Origin: Pohlia nutans
Lineage: Eukaryota > Streptophyta > Bryopsida > Bryales > Mniaceae
Length of the DNA stretch: 64,000 nucleotides
Assembly (NCBI GenBank): GCA_022496805.1
Contig: CM040089.1
Coordinates: 3,536,501-3,600,500 of the forward strand
Direction of reading: 5' to 3'
This document shows, piece after piece, positions 12,189 through 24,350 of the stretch. Position numbers and translations under genes: made by a program. The notes beneath the pieces are model-generated. The model did no database searches. It saw only the letters and a program-made list of their open reading frames with translations, and was not told the DNA's origin. Positions within the stretch are counted from its first letter, which is position 1. Every line of letters begins with the position of its first letter.

Positions 12189-13271
12189 GGGTAACTATTG
12201 TGCGGTAAATGAAGAAAAAATTTGCCCGAAGAAAATACAGCCCAAAACAAAATAGTGTTATGCTAGATCCTATTTTCTCATGCTCCTATTACTTCCCTCT
12301 GCGTATTTGTATTCTATACGCTTTCTACATGTACGTTCTTCCAATACGTACCCCATATATTTACCATGTCTTCAATACCACCTACCACGGATTGGGTTTA
12401 GATCGGGTTTAGGGTCACCTACAATAAATTGACAAGCTCTAGGGTTTTCGGGGCTAGTGTTATGCTTTTGGATGTGACAACGTCGCCATCGGGATCTCGA
12501 TTAAGCATTACTGATCGTAGATTGATGTGATAAGGATTGGTTGATCGTTGACGTTGCATCAAAGATTAGCGTGGATTGTACACGATAATATGAGATTGCG
12601 GTTTCATATCATTGTTGATCGATGCTTTGATGTTTTGCCTTAACTTCTAGTTATTAGTGTTTAGTGGAGTCGTTCAATGTTAGGTGCGTTTCTGCGGCTA
12701 CAACCACAATTAGAACATGTGATTATTGCAGGGGTTTTCTATTCTAGTAGGTTGCTTCACAATAAGAACTCCAATTAGATTGTTTGCTCTCTTAGACAGG
12801 ATTGCTTTGACTTCAAGGGTTTGCACGCACATTGCTGCAGGAGGACAACTTTCACATGTTAATATCGCATTTCTTTCCTGGATTTTGCCATTGTTGTGCT
12901 TCTCCGTTGGAATGCTAAAAAATGTGAGATGCATCAGTCGTAGGGTTTCTTGCAATATAACATATAAACTTCTCAAAAGGAATATGGGTAGTTCTATTTA
13001 CTATCACAATTTTGATTATACGAGACTTAAATAATATCATGTTTTTATTGATGTTTAATTGATGAATGTTTAAAGTCAAAAACTATTAATAGAGGGACTT
13101 TAATCCCTTACACAACATTCTTGAATTGAGCATTTGAGGTCCTTTTACTATAGAAAAATATTTTTTATGATACTCCTCTTAAAAATCAAGCATGTGAAAA
13201 CTAAACAATGGCATAATGATTGTTACCAGAAAACGTGTTAGAAGACATAGTTGTCCCTATCTATTATGACC
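12189..13271. other. intergenic, no gene seen
   Basis: Mixed-composition sequence. Open frames at 12710-13034 overlap on both strands and neither resembles a known protein. Confidence 0.35.
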
Positions 13272-14081
13272 ATGATCTTTAGTGCCTAGCAAACCACATC
13301 ATGGTCACTACAACGTCCGAAATGCAAATAGCAGAGAATCCGTGAAGAATTGGAACTTCAGTTTTGAAGTTCAGATTTGCGCACATACATTACGCACCTT
13401 CCACAAAAAGAATTTTTCAATTTGGAATTGTACAACTATCAAAATACCTATCAACAGAACGCAAAAATACTGCAAATACTTGAAAATACAGTAAATACTT
13501 ACAAATACAACATATGTATTGTGTAGTATTTCTTGTGTTTGGAAGTTTGTTATCTTGTTTTATTTTTTTGGATTGAGTTCTCTTCTTCATCTTCCATTAG
13601 TGTGTGTAATCCGATCTTGACTAATGTACCCACTCCTGTCAATTTTCAACGTATAAAATTTTGACCTAAACCGTAAATGGACAAGTCACTTTCACTTATA
13701 AATCTCACAATAATTATGTGTGAGTCTATTTTTGATATGAAAGATTGCAACGGAGAGGTGTTGACATAGGGCATAGCTGAACTTCTTTGCTTTTATTTTT
13801 GAAAATTTACCTCAAATTCTATTTAACTTTGAAGTCACACACCCCCCAAAATCTCGTTTTTGAGCGTGCATTATACAGTTCAAATACATACTATAATCTT
13901 CCGATCCCACCATCGGATGATTCTCAAATTTTAATAAAATGTGCGCTCTCGAGTTGAGAATAGAATTGTACGGTTACTTTCTAATTTAACCCATTCTATT
14001 TTTGGTAGTCTCAACCACAGTGGAAAAACCCACTGAAATCCAGAGCTGTCTGCTACAGTACCCTAGGCACTAAAGGGTTAA
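13272..14081. mobile_element. TTAA-type MITE, CTTTAGTGCC subfamily, copy O (about 810 bp)
   Basis: The right end reads CTAGGCACTAAAGGGTTAA (to 14081). The left end keeps the inverse CTTTAGTGCCTAG (about 13278) but has lost the terminal TTAACC. The interior aligns by eye with 38199-38932, including the run of AAATAC motifs followed by GTATTTCTTG, and TTCTATTTAACTT. Non-coding. Confidence 0.6.
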
Positions 14082-14510
14082 GCTGATGCATTAAAGTATT
14101 AGGGAGATTACATCTTGGCCACAAAAAGTAATCACATTCCACATATTTCACAATGATAAAAAGCTTGGAGCTTTGTCTACATGAAAATGCATTGAAATGA
14201 TGTAATTAAGTATGAAATATGTGTGGAAATTTTTAGGTGTAATCACATAATTGGAAAGATCACTTCAATCTAGATTTGGAAAAATTAATAATTATGAAAT
14301 TATACCACTTAAACAAGTGCCAATAGTGACAGAGTTGCAATTGAGAAACTTTCTGTCAAAAATTGAGTTATTTTGAAGGATGTGTACCTGGAGTCACTTC
14401 TAAAAATCATATTGGGCCACATATCGCAGCAGTGAATAAAATGGTCAATGTTGAACCAAACTAAATAATTAATACTTGTATGTGTATTTTTCTAGAGTAA
14501 CAATGTCTAC

Positions 14511-14685
14511 CTGTGGAGTGGCTCACTCCAAGCAAATCTGGCCAGGTTTTCATGCCTTCCACTACAAAGGTTGAGAAACTCTGAGAGGAGCGCAAATGAA
14601 ATGCGATGTCAACAACCGAGTGAAGGAGTAGAGACAGCAGATGAAGCTTGAGGGCCATAGGAAGCTCCTGCATGAATAGATCCAA
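14511..14685 (-). other. probable non-coding 3' UTR exon of the RINGv gene
   Basis: On the minus strand this block is bounded by a strong acceptor (pyrimidine run then TTTTTTGCAG, at 14686) and a good donor (CCACAG/GTAGAC, at 14510). A donor CATCAG/GTACTC at 14942 lies 48 bases after the RINGv stop codon. The simplest reading is a spliced 3' UTR. The block is also open in one frame (LDLFMQELPMALKLHLLSLL and on), so an exon of a different gene remains possible. Confidence 0.45.
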
Positions 14686-14989
14686 CTGCAAAAAAGATTG
14701 TCAGTTGAAATAACTTGGGGCCTCTGACGAGACCGCAACTCCACCACAATATCAGTCTAATGAACATGCCCTTACCTTACATGACAGAAATAAACATCCG
14801 GATAAATTCACAAAAAAAATTCACAAAAAAATCATGATATTTATTTATGTATGTCCTGAAGTTGTGATTGCGAAAAATAGCATTTCCAACATTCTACTGT
14901 TACATATATGCTGAAGTGGGGGAAATGGGTGTTGTGAGTACCTGATGATGTCCAGGAAACGGCGGCATGGTGAGTGAGTGCATGATATG

Positions 14990-17900
14990 TCATGAGCAGT
15001 GCATGGAGTGGTGGCTCTCAGAGGCAGCCATGCTGCGGGCACTGGGGCTTCCTCGGGCAGTTGCGGGTTCGCTTGCGAGCTCAAGGTCACGAGAGGTAGC
15101 CTGTGAAGTGGCCAACTCTCGGGACCACTGGGAATTGTTAGCTCCCAGTTCACCACTTGAAATATTGTCTTGAGTTCGAAACGAGGGCTCTACATCCACA
15201 GTACTGGCGGCGGCCAATTGGGCCCTTCGAGCCGTGTACTGCTTCCAGTGAAAATATTCCAGGAGCAGAGCGTTGCTGGTCATGGCCACCCCAAACCCTG
15301 AAAACGCTGCCAGTAGTACTGATAATACGGCCTCCAGCTCCGTCTGCATATGAGCCACATTTAGCATGACAGTAAACAAATGATTTAATCACAGAATTAA
15401 TAATAATAATAATAAAACTGTTGAGTGATAATTACACCTTTGTTCAAGACACAGGAAAACCATCCACACATTAATGCATATGGACTCCATAGAGCTGAGG
15501 TCCCATACATGCAGCTAGAAAGTGCCATTTTAACAAACATGACGAGTAGTGAAGGCCACCTCATGCATATTCAAAGTGCGGGAGTAGGCTGACGATAGAG
15601 AATAGACAGGCAAGGAATAAGGTCAATCACAACTTGCTTTTTTTCTTGAGCTCAAAACTTGAAATGACCCACCTTGTAGAAAAAGATGAACCCAAAAAAG
15701 CAGACAAGTGCAAACTGAATGGAAGCATACATCCAGATGTACCGCCTACTCACTGCACACCATCATCACCACCTCACGCTTAGTAAACGCTTTCTCACCA
15801 GGTTACAAAAGGGAAAACGTAACCAGTCTCGTCGATACGCTGCCCAACACTGAGCCAGGAATGAAATCCATGTACTGGTTCGCTAATGGCGAAACAAGAT
15901 TATAATGAATTCAACATATTTTCTACCTTGTAACTTCAGCACCTAGTGTTTCATGATGCCCTAAATGATTGCTCATCTATATGGAAAGGAAACATATCAA
16001 CACCTAAACCAAATTAAATTATTATACAATAAATGAAAAAAGAAACACAGAAAATGAGAACAAGAAGGGATGGTCAAAGTCTCACCGAGGGCAACAGCTG
16101 TCACCGAAGCAAGAAGACCTATGATGACAGAAAAAGGAATTGAGATAGCCAGCGCCTTGGTTCCTAGTTTGTTGACCTGAGACAGCAACCATGAGGAAGT
16201 TCAAAGCAAAGTTCACTACACCAGATTTGGTGATTTACATAAATTGTTTCTACACTGTAAGTTCAGCATGAACTCTGCAGTCTCTAAAGAACGTGTTGAC
16301 AACGCACCTTCCACAGGTATTCTAGAAAACCTAACCGTGTTAGAATTTGCAGGGATTACATTAGCAACTGCATTACAATTGGCAGGGTTTAATGCGGCTA
16401 AGTTTTCTAGAATACCTCTGAGGCGTTTTCTACTAGTTACAGATGTCAGGCTTTTGCTGAAGTAAGAAACCGCTAAGCAGAGACGAAGTTTATTTCCATA
16501 TACAATCATACGTTGCTCGCATTCAGGCATTGTTTCAGTCAAATATTGAGAGACAACAGCATCAGTGGCAATTATGAAGTTCCATAATTACCAGCAACTG
16601 CTCAATGAAGCAGAAATACGCCATCATGTTGATTATCCCCATAACAGGGATATCTTGCCACACAGTACCTCTGCATAGTATCACACCCAAATAGTGTCAG
16701 TTCGGTAACATTTATTGGCTCTGGACAAACGGGGATAACATAAGCTGCATCTACAGTGAATGTGAGGAATTAGGTTGCTACTCGAAAAGCAAACAAGCCA
16801 GTGCTACAGGGACACAGCTTCTCATAGCGTAGTGTAGCTGCTTGTTTTTGAGTATTGCAAAAGGACTTGTATTTCAAGGATCCAGAATGAGGGAAAAGTG
16901 GGAAATTTTGTTTAAAAAAAGTGGTAGCCCAGGATACCTGTTGACAGTTTGTACGTCTATAGATCGGATGTGATTGCTGATCTCGTGTGCAGGAAAGCGA
17001 ACCACCGTGACTGGAATGTTGCTTACTAGAGAGCCACACACATCACACACTCGATCTCCTTTGATACCAAACCATTTGAATGCACATTCCTTATGTGCCA
17101 GAGCCATCTCGCCTCGGCAGCGGCATTCCATCTTCAAAGTTTCCCCATAATCCTCTGACAGCGAATCCATACAGATTCGGCATACAGCTTCTTCCTCAGG
17201 TATGGCTTCTTCTACCTCATCCTTGGTGGATCCTTTGCCTGCCATTTATGTTCCCGACTCACATTTGATCAGAATATATGCCTTTCCTACATCCAAGGAA
17301 ATAGAAACTAAACCAAATGACATTTTCCAAAAGTTCACATTAGAAATAAATATAATTCTTGCACAAAAATATATTGGGAAACAGGGTGGACCCCTCTAGC
17401 TTTAGTTCCCATGTAAGAAGGACAACAGATGTAATAAGGTAATCCACCCTATTTGTGCCACTATGACGTATTTGTGCCACAATGTATCGACAGTGTACAT
17501 ATCGAATTTTTAAATGTAAGACACTAATACTTAGTGATCACGTAGTGGCACTAACAGTCACATGTCGCAAATAAGGTGGTATGTATAGAAAGGCAGGAAA
17601 GTGCACTTTGGGGGATTAGGGCTGGAAATGTAGTCATTTTACAGGTTGAATGGTTATCATTCTACAGGTGGAAAACCTTGGAACGTGGTTGATTTTCAAA
17701 ACAAGAATATCCTCACCTTTCTCAACATCAAATTCTGTGGACATGTGTGCGTTGATGGCATCAACAGCTTCAGATGGCTGCACTGCGACACTAGTCCTTG
17801 GACTGGCAGTTCTAAGGAGCACATATCCCTTGCCATCCCTGCGGAAACTCTCGACCTTGTCCCCGATAGCAGGAGTGGAGAATGATCGGATGATATTCAC

Positions 17901-19273
17901 TTTCTCATGCCCTGGCTGCAGCCACACAAATGAACCCGGGTCAGATTCTTTGCTTTCCAAGATAATAAAAGCAAGGGCTGACAACCATGCTGCCCCCCAT
18001 TACGCTTACAGGTAGACTTGGGTAAAGAAAATACAAAACAATTGTTACGGTATTAGTCACTCGATCTAGGCTGCTGCATGCGCTCCCAATTTTCGCGAAA
18101 GAAGCAACATTTTCCAAATTTCTGAGTACCCCATACGCAGGAGAACTATTCTAGTAGCAGAAACACACTTGATGGTGAAAATGAAATAATCCCAAGTGCC
18201 ATTAGGTGATCACTAAGGGCGACTTTAGATTGCAGAATTCAACGAAACAAGCTTAAAATTTGAACTAGGGATGAGATAACAAGCTTAAACTAATCCATTG
18301 CATTAAAACACATTTTGACACAATTGAGGTAACAAGTGTCCAATTCATTGCATGCCACAGAGGAACCTGTCAGCATGCTCGTTCTTGTTACTTGGACTTG
18401 TGCAAAGTTGTCATAGAACAAAACAAGGCAAAGCAAATTAAAAATGATTTTTGCGCCTTTCAAAGCATTCGAAGTGTAGGATTTCATTTTATCTGAAGCT
18501 TGTTGCTGCGACCTGTGCCAATCTAAGTAGGGTAAGAACGCACCAGCTCAGAGTGTGCCAATTCGTGGCTATGCCCTTTGGTGGACTCTGGATTTATGCC
18601 CGAGGAATGCCCGTTCAATGTCCGCACAGGTAGTGAGGATGCCCTCTTCTCTGCCAAAGGTGTCGGTGGGAGTCCTGAAGGCAAGGTCTGAGATCCTGTC
18701 ACAACAATATTGATCTTGTTCTTCTCAAGCGACGCTCGAGATCGCAATTGCGGACGAGGAACTTGCCCGTGCGAAGCGAAATTCTTCCCGGACTTGGAGG
18801 CAGAGAGAGGAGGCAGTTGGCTGGAGCTGCATGGCTTTGTGCTGCTGACCTCTTGAAGTCGACCAGCTGGGGCTTGCGGAGCTGATACACTGGGTCGCGT
18901 ACTAAAGCCAACCTGCGAAAGCCACCAGGACACACTGATGGAAATACATTCTACATAAACCCCAAAGTTAGGGTTTAAGGCACTTAAACCCTAAAACCAA
19001 CCCAGCTGCACTGGTAGCAACAGCAAATCGATTGAGCAACAGAACGCCACCCCGTTGATAGAGTGAACAGCAAACTCTCTTTATTCCAAGGTTCAGCTCA
19101 AAATATGAATCATGGGCGCGTCCTCGTTACAAAGTATGATACTGCCAAGCTAGCTGATTCGGAATTGGCCATCACGTTACCTCGGAAGAAGCTGACGAAG
19201 TGATTTCTGCATTGACGACCTCCTGCATTTGGTTCCTGACCTCCCCCTCCAAACCGGCTTTTTGAGAATCCAT
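14990..19273 (-). CDS. RINGv (C4HC3, MARCH-like) membrane E3 ubiquitin ligase, 8 coding exons, 521 aa
   Basis: RINGv proteins recruit E2 enzymes through a C4HC3 zinc domain and usually act at endomembranes. Coding exons (high to low): 19181-19273, 18544-18912, 17717-17915, 16938-17238, 16592-16670, 16086-16176, 15673-15752, 14990-15343. All splice sites are GT-AG and phases agree throughout. The start MDSQKAGLEGEV opens a Ser/Pro-rich, probably disordered N-terminal half with SSLPVRTLNG (about 125-135) and IRSFSTPA. The zinc ligands are C240, C243, C259, C261, H269, C272, C285 and C288, preceded by IPEEEAVCRICM. Four hydrophobic segments follow: about 328-348 (WQDIPVMGIINMMAYFCFIE), 355-377, 386-404 and 407-432. 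The tail is Ser/Ala-rich. Domain order and motifs match the plant family of Arabidopsis At2g45530/At3g06330-type proteins (from memory). The substrate is unknown. Intron 5 (16177-16591) contains a foldback repeat. Confidence 0.92.
16316..16416. repeat. 101-bp imperfect palindrome inside a RINGv intron
   Basis: GGTATTCTAGAAAAC (from 16316) is matched by the inverse GTTTTCTAGAATACC (to 16416), and pairing continues inward with mismatches (CTAACCG against CGGCTAAG, GCAGGGATTAC against the GGCAGGGTTTAATG side). The arms may extend outwards through AACGC-CCT. It lies wholly in the intron between the exons at 16592-16670 and 16086-16176. A small foldback transposon is the likely origin. Confidence 0.65.
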
Positions 19274-19928
19274 CTCGCGGATATCTTCTCTCACACAGCC
19301 CCAGCATCTCGCATCTCACGCAACCAGTTCATTGACAGTAGCCCATCGACCACTGCCATCGTCACAACTCGCTTGATCTGCTTGCTACACCAGCGCAATA
19401 TCAGAAAACGAATCCATACATCTAGCAACTCCACGACGAACTAGAATGTAACCCGACCGCAACACCAGAACCACAGCTTAGCCTACAATCTTTCGATCGA
19501 TCCTTCCCGCTCACATACACTCAAGCGTCGAGCAGCACCCAGATTGCGCCGGTTTTCTCGCACCGTCAAACCCGATCTACTGTACACCCGATCGATTAGA
19601 AAGCCACCAAATTGACTGATCTGTGGCTCTTCGAGAATCTACATGTAACATGGAAGAGATCGGGCCTGGAGGGGGTAGTACGAACTGATGCCTGCCGATA
19701 CGAGACGGACAAAGTTCAAGTAATTCAATGCTTGAATCCGGAACAATTCAGGGTCAGCCAAGCGGTCCTCGCGTTGTGAAATTTCCCGGAAGATGGATGG
19801 CTTCGTCGGGCGTGACCTGATCGATGCAATCCGATCGCCGGATCACACGCTCCGACGACGCGGCGGCCACGGTGAATACGTTAGTGGGTTCGTGACTCAC
19901 TCACTAGTAAGTTATTGTCTTTTCTCAC
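19274..19928. promoter_or_regulatory. RINGv 5' flank
   Basis: GC-richer sequence upstream of the RINGv start, expected to hold its 5' UTR and promoter. No specific box could be assigned. The short plus-strand frames here are antisense or chance. Confidence 0.35.
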
Positions 19929-20150
19929 TACTGTACACTGATATCACCATATACTGTGGCCCACGCTATTTTTGAACGGCCATACTAATAATTATTTTCC
20001 CAAAATGCTGTGGTAAAATTCATCCAAATTAGATGGAAATTTGTTAGAATGGATGAAAATTTGTTCAAACAGATGAGAATTTGTCTAAATGGATGAATGC
20101 ACCCACAACAATTATCCACCCACAGTATATGGTGATTTCAGTACTGTACC
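19929..20150. mobile_element. TIR element, about 222 bp
   Basis: TACTGTACACTGATATCACC then ATATACTGTGG (19929-19959) is mirrored by CCACAGTATATGGTGATTTC then AGTACTGTA (20120-20150), giving inverted repeats of about 31 bp with few differences. The centre holds three or four degenerate copies of a roughly 22-bp unit (ATGGATGAAAATTTGTT-like). Non-coding MITE. Confidence 0.7.
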
Positions 20151-21868
20151 CTGTTTACTGGTGTCTCAAATACCACTTCTGAATACTAGGGGCCTCTTGG
20201 GCATTCATTATAAATTTTAAATAGAGTGGACCACAGTAATCATGGCAACTATGCAAAATCCAGATGCTCAAAAGTACTTCGATCTCACAAGGGGAGACCT
20301 TCAGCAGTGGCCGTGATAACGACACCAAGGAGAAGAATTGTTGTTGCTATGGATCGAGCAACAACCACAACATCTATTGTATGAGTTGAAGATCCTTTTC
20401 CACCGTTCAATCCGGAGAGTGACATTAGAGTCGGGCACTTGTGGGTCTAACCGTGGAACCAATAGAAGTGTGAGCTGGTGTATTGTTCTATGTAAGGAAG
20501 GTGCTGGAGTTTGGACAAGGCAAATGGGCTGCAAAGATGAAACAAGACTCAAATCTCACAACTTCTAGACACGACTATTGGTTTTCATAATCACGTTGGG
20601 CTTGATTTAGAAAGTAAAACTAAAATCTTGCACCCAGTCTTGAACTGATACACCCTATTTTTAGGATTGGTTCAATAATGGGGTCAGTTCTAACACTATC
20701 TACCTTCCATCATCATCAAGTTATCTCACACTATTTTCTTAGCATTTCACATTGATTTTCATAATCACTCACAGTGGTAAGTAAAGAAATTTTTGAGTTT
20801 CCATTTATGTACAAACTTTGTAGATATTGAAGTTTGGTTTTTTATCACGCACCCATAGGCAATATTGAGATCTAATCTTTTTTATCATGCACTCATAACA
20901 TCCAATTCCCTATTTTTGCACTTGGCCACATAATCATGAACTTGGCTTCCGAGCGCATTAAAAATTCAGATCGGTAGAAATTGCATAAATTAGTTGGCCA
21001 TTTTTTTTCTCCCACAAATTTGGTTGCAAAAGGGATAAACTCCAAATTTTTGGAAATTCTCGAGTCATTTTTTTTGAAAAGCCATTGCTTGTGCTTTGAA
21101 TATTTTCAAATTGGATTCTATACGCAACAAAACTCTTCTTTGAAATTGATCTTGATACATATTTTGTCAAAAAATACAAGAGGTTGGAGTCCTCAAACAA
21201 CAAGTTAAGTACACATCTTACAAAACCATATAAACATATTGTAAGCAATTGGAAGTAGGCCACAGTTAGACGAATATGTTTTAAATATGCTTTTTAGTAC
21301 ACAAAAACACTTTACAGGTTTACAATTTATAAGAATAGTACAAACTTTTAAATCAGTACCTTGAAAACTAAACTAAAAAACCACATACTATATAGTATTG
21401 TACTCATCTACTCTAGTAAGCATCTAGTTCATTCTGCAACCTCTTGTCACCCATGCCTTCAATCTGCATTGCAACATATTCAAGTATGTGCGACTTTACT
21501 TCATTTGTAATAGTGATTTGTTTCATCCACAAGTAATCATATCGCGCCATTGTTGCAATTGTTGCTTCCTCCCTCCAAATAGAATGTTCAACCTCTTAGA
21601 ACAAACTTGTGAGAACAACGAGCCGAGCAATTCACTCCCCTATACAGAGTCCATGGGATTTCACATGAACAACATCATTGTCAACTCCAATGGGGCTTCC
21701 AAACGCACTAAGAAAAGGAGGAAAAAGAATGCGCGACCATGCACCCCTAACCACCTGCACAAAAAAACAAAACAAAAAAATCATAAAACCTCGATCTATC
21801 TATCTAACTACTTTTTGCGGGTCGCTAATGATGCATAGCCGCCCCTTTGATTTCTTCTGCAGTGATGA
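20151..21868. other. intergenic, no gene seen
   Basis: AT-rich. Frames such as 20301-20568 (both strands) and 21488-21838 have no recognisable protein features. Confidence 0.35.
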
Positions 21869-22590
21869 GAGCATAGGAAAACATATTGATGTTCTCTTGA
21901 GGAGAGGATGAACGTAAGAGGGTCCGCGCGCGTAGACCCTCTGCCCCTGAAAACCCATAATAATTTTTTTTTAAAATTAAATTAATTTTTTTTAGAAATG
22001 GACGTGGGGGAGGAGCTGGGGGTATGCGGCAGCACATCCAGCCCTCAAAAGAACATGCATATGTTCTTCCACACCCTCTCATAGCCGCCTCACTAGTATA
22101 TAAGGCGACCATGGGAGCATGGGAGAACATATTTATGTTTTTTTGAGGTGAGGAGAGGAGAGGACAAACGAAAGAGGGTCCGTGCGCGCGAACCCTCTGC
22201 CCCAAAAAACCCGGATTTTTTTTTTTTAAATAAAAAATAAAAAATATTTTATTTTTTGTTTTTTTATTTTTTGGACGTGAAGGAAGAGTTGATGATATGC
22301 GACAGCACACCCAACCCTCAAGATAATCATAGATATATTCTTCTACACCTCACTGGTATGTAAGGCGGCCATGAGAGCATGGGAGAACATATTTATGCTC
22401 TATTGAGGAAATAACAAACAAAAGAGGGTGCGCGCGCGCGGACCCTCTGCCTGGGAAAACCCGGAAAAATAAAATAAAATAAAATAAAATAAAATAAAAA
22501 ATTAGCGTGGCAGAGGGGCTGAGGGTATGTGGCATTTGAATGTTGTTTTGAAGGATGGAGGAAGGAGCCATGTACCCTTATGTACTTTTT
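21869..22590. repeat. three-unit tandem repeat with CG-rich hairpins
   Basis: Units begin GAGCAT(A/G)GG at 21869, 22115 and 22375 (periods 246 and 260, the third incomplete). Each unit carries AACATATT, a purine-rich stretch, a compact hairpin of the form AGAGGGTCCGCGCGCG followed by ACCCTCT, then AAAACCC and an A/T homopolymer tract. The first two units also have a TATATAAGG- or TATGTAAGG-like box close to the next unit's start. The first two units share the later GGACGTG and CAGCACA parts. The A/T tracts have diverged most, as expected of slippage. No reading frame spans units. Confidence 0.8.
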
Positions 22591-23090
22591 GACACAAAGA
22601 AAAAGGAATAAAAAAAATATGAAAAAAAAATCATGTCTTCTCCCATACACTTTGGCAGCGGTGTTATAGTGTCTTAATCTATTTATAATCTGTAATAGTT
22701 TATAAATAGTCAATCTTGCAATATTAAAAATAAATGAAATTCAAATTTTTGTTATGAATTTTTTTAAATATTAGTGTTTTATTGCAATATACTACAAGTT
22801 TCAACAAAGAAAGAAATCAATGTTTTTTCGTCAATTTTTTTGTTAAAGTTTTTTTTTTAGCACAATTAGGTTCCATAATGATTGCACTTTGGCCAAGTGC
22901 AAAAATAGGGAATTGTTTGTGTCATATGTTAAAACCCTTAATTGTCATTGCAACCATATACTGGCAGATGAATGTATCTTTTCCAAAGTGAAATGATGTA
23001 TCACAAAGTAGATGATGGATTTTTCATCCGGTTTTTTTCTTGAAGGTTTTATGTTGGTCATGCTACCTCTTCAAGTTAAATTAAGGTCAT

Positions 23091-23187
23091 TTAACCCTTA
23101 AACGTCCTTGGCGTTAGCCCAAAGGAATATTGAAATGAATTCTCTCCAGGCATCCTCAAAAGTTGTTGCCCATGGACAAGGGTTTAA
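23091..23187. mobile_element. isolated left end of a TTAA-type element
   Basis: TTAACCCTTAAACGTCC (23091) matches the family's left terminus. It is followed within 93 bases by the start of another member at 23184. It is probably a truncated element whose flank was used as a further TTAA target. Confidence 0.5.
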
Positions 23188-24350
23188 CCCCTAAACGTCA
23201 AAGTGTTCAGAAAGTGGACGACTAACAGATTCAAACCCTTCTCTCGTTCTCATCAATGCTTGGATGAAAGTTATCCAATTTTTTGGAGATTCTTCATCAA
23301 GTTGTTGTCCTATCTAACAGTTGGATTTAGTCATACTTGATTACATATTTTCCTAAAATTACAATTGTGGAAGTATGTCAAGTCGTTGACCAAGCCAAAA
23401 TTGCATTGACTGTAGTTCAAAAGTGGCCTTGCAAAAATGAGGTCATAGATTTAACCCCTAAACGTCCTCACCTATGTCCAGTTTAGGCAGTTTTGCAAAG
23501 ATGCATTATAAAATGCAATTAATATGAATATTTAGAACTAGATGTATGAATAAAAGTTATACATTTTTAATTTTAGATTCTATCTATACAGTTAGATCTA
23601 TGACTACTATCACTAATCTATTTTTATAAATTTTGAAACATAAAATAAAAAATTACTTTGTAATTCAATTACGAATAAGATATTGACAATATGTGGATGA
23701 AATTTGTTGTGATGGGTTATAATGTAGTACTTTAGGTGTAGTGATTTTTGGAGATTTTTTGGATGCTTGATTTTAATAGTTTTTTTTTCATGAACACTTT
23801 TAGACCAAAATCTTCAAGATTTTCGGTGAAACACTACAACACAAAATGAGACATAATTTTTTCAAAAATTATTTCCTTTTCGATCGGATCACACATACAT
23901 GAAGTTAACTTCCCATAAAAAATTCAGTAAAAAAATCACACCACAAAAAGTGCATGACGGATGAGAAAATACGGATGAAATCTGTACATCAGGCCAAAAA
24001 CGCCTGCTTGGGCAGTTAGGAGTTAAGAAACTAAAAAATTTCAAAGAATCACCACGTTTAAGAGTATCTCATTTCAAATTCATTCCAACAAATTTTACTC
24101 AAAAAATATTGAAATTTTGTTTGTAATCGAATTTAGAAGGAATTTTTAATTTTAACTTTCAAATTTCAAATTTCATAATTAAATATTGGTGATAGTATTA
24201 GTGAATCGAACCGTACAGATGGAATCTAAAATTCAAAATCTAGAACTTTCATTTGTATATCAAGTCCAAAATATTCTTCTAAATAGTAGTTTATGATAAT
24301 TTTTCTCAAATTGTCAATTCTAGGGACACCCTGGTACGTTTAGGGGTTAA
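23184..24350. mobile_element. TTAA-type MITE, copy B, interrupted by a second element
   Basis: It begins TTAACCCCTAAACGTCAAAG (23184) and ends CCTGGTACGTTTAGGGGTTA-A (24350). It aligns along its length with copy A at 34785-35374 (shared GACTAACAGATTCAAA, GTCAAGTCGTTGACCAAGCC, TCACCACGTTTAAGAGT, ACACCCTGGTAC). Removing the nested element at 23451-24026 leaves about 595 bp, against 590 bp for copy A. Non-coding. Confidence 0.85.
23451..24026. mobile_element. TTAA-type MITE nested in copy B (576 bp with both TTAA)
   Basis: It begins TTAACCCCTAAACGTCC (23451) and ends GGGCAGTTAGGAGTTAA (24026). The host sequence reads ATAGAT-TTAA before it and TTAA-GAAACTAAAAAATTTC after it. Copy A at 35055-35058 has a single TTAA at this position (AGATTTAAGGAACATAAAAA). 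The interior is the inverse of the copy at 50199-50772 (shared GATCGGATCACAC-type segment). Confidence 0.88.

Noticed and set aside
17650..18015. 121-codon plus-strand frame
   Set aside because: Shadow of the RINGv exon 17717-17915, which is supported by splice sites, phase and family match.
21488..21838. 116-codon frame as a protein gene
   Set aside because: Lys/Asn-rich tail, no domain, no splice support, and it runs into the tandem repeat.
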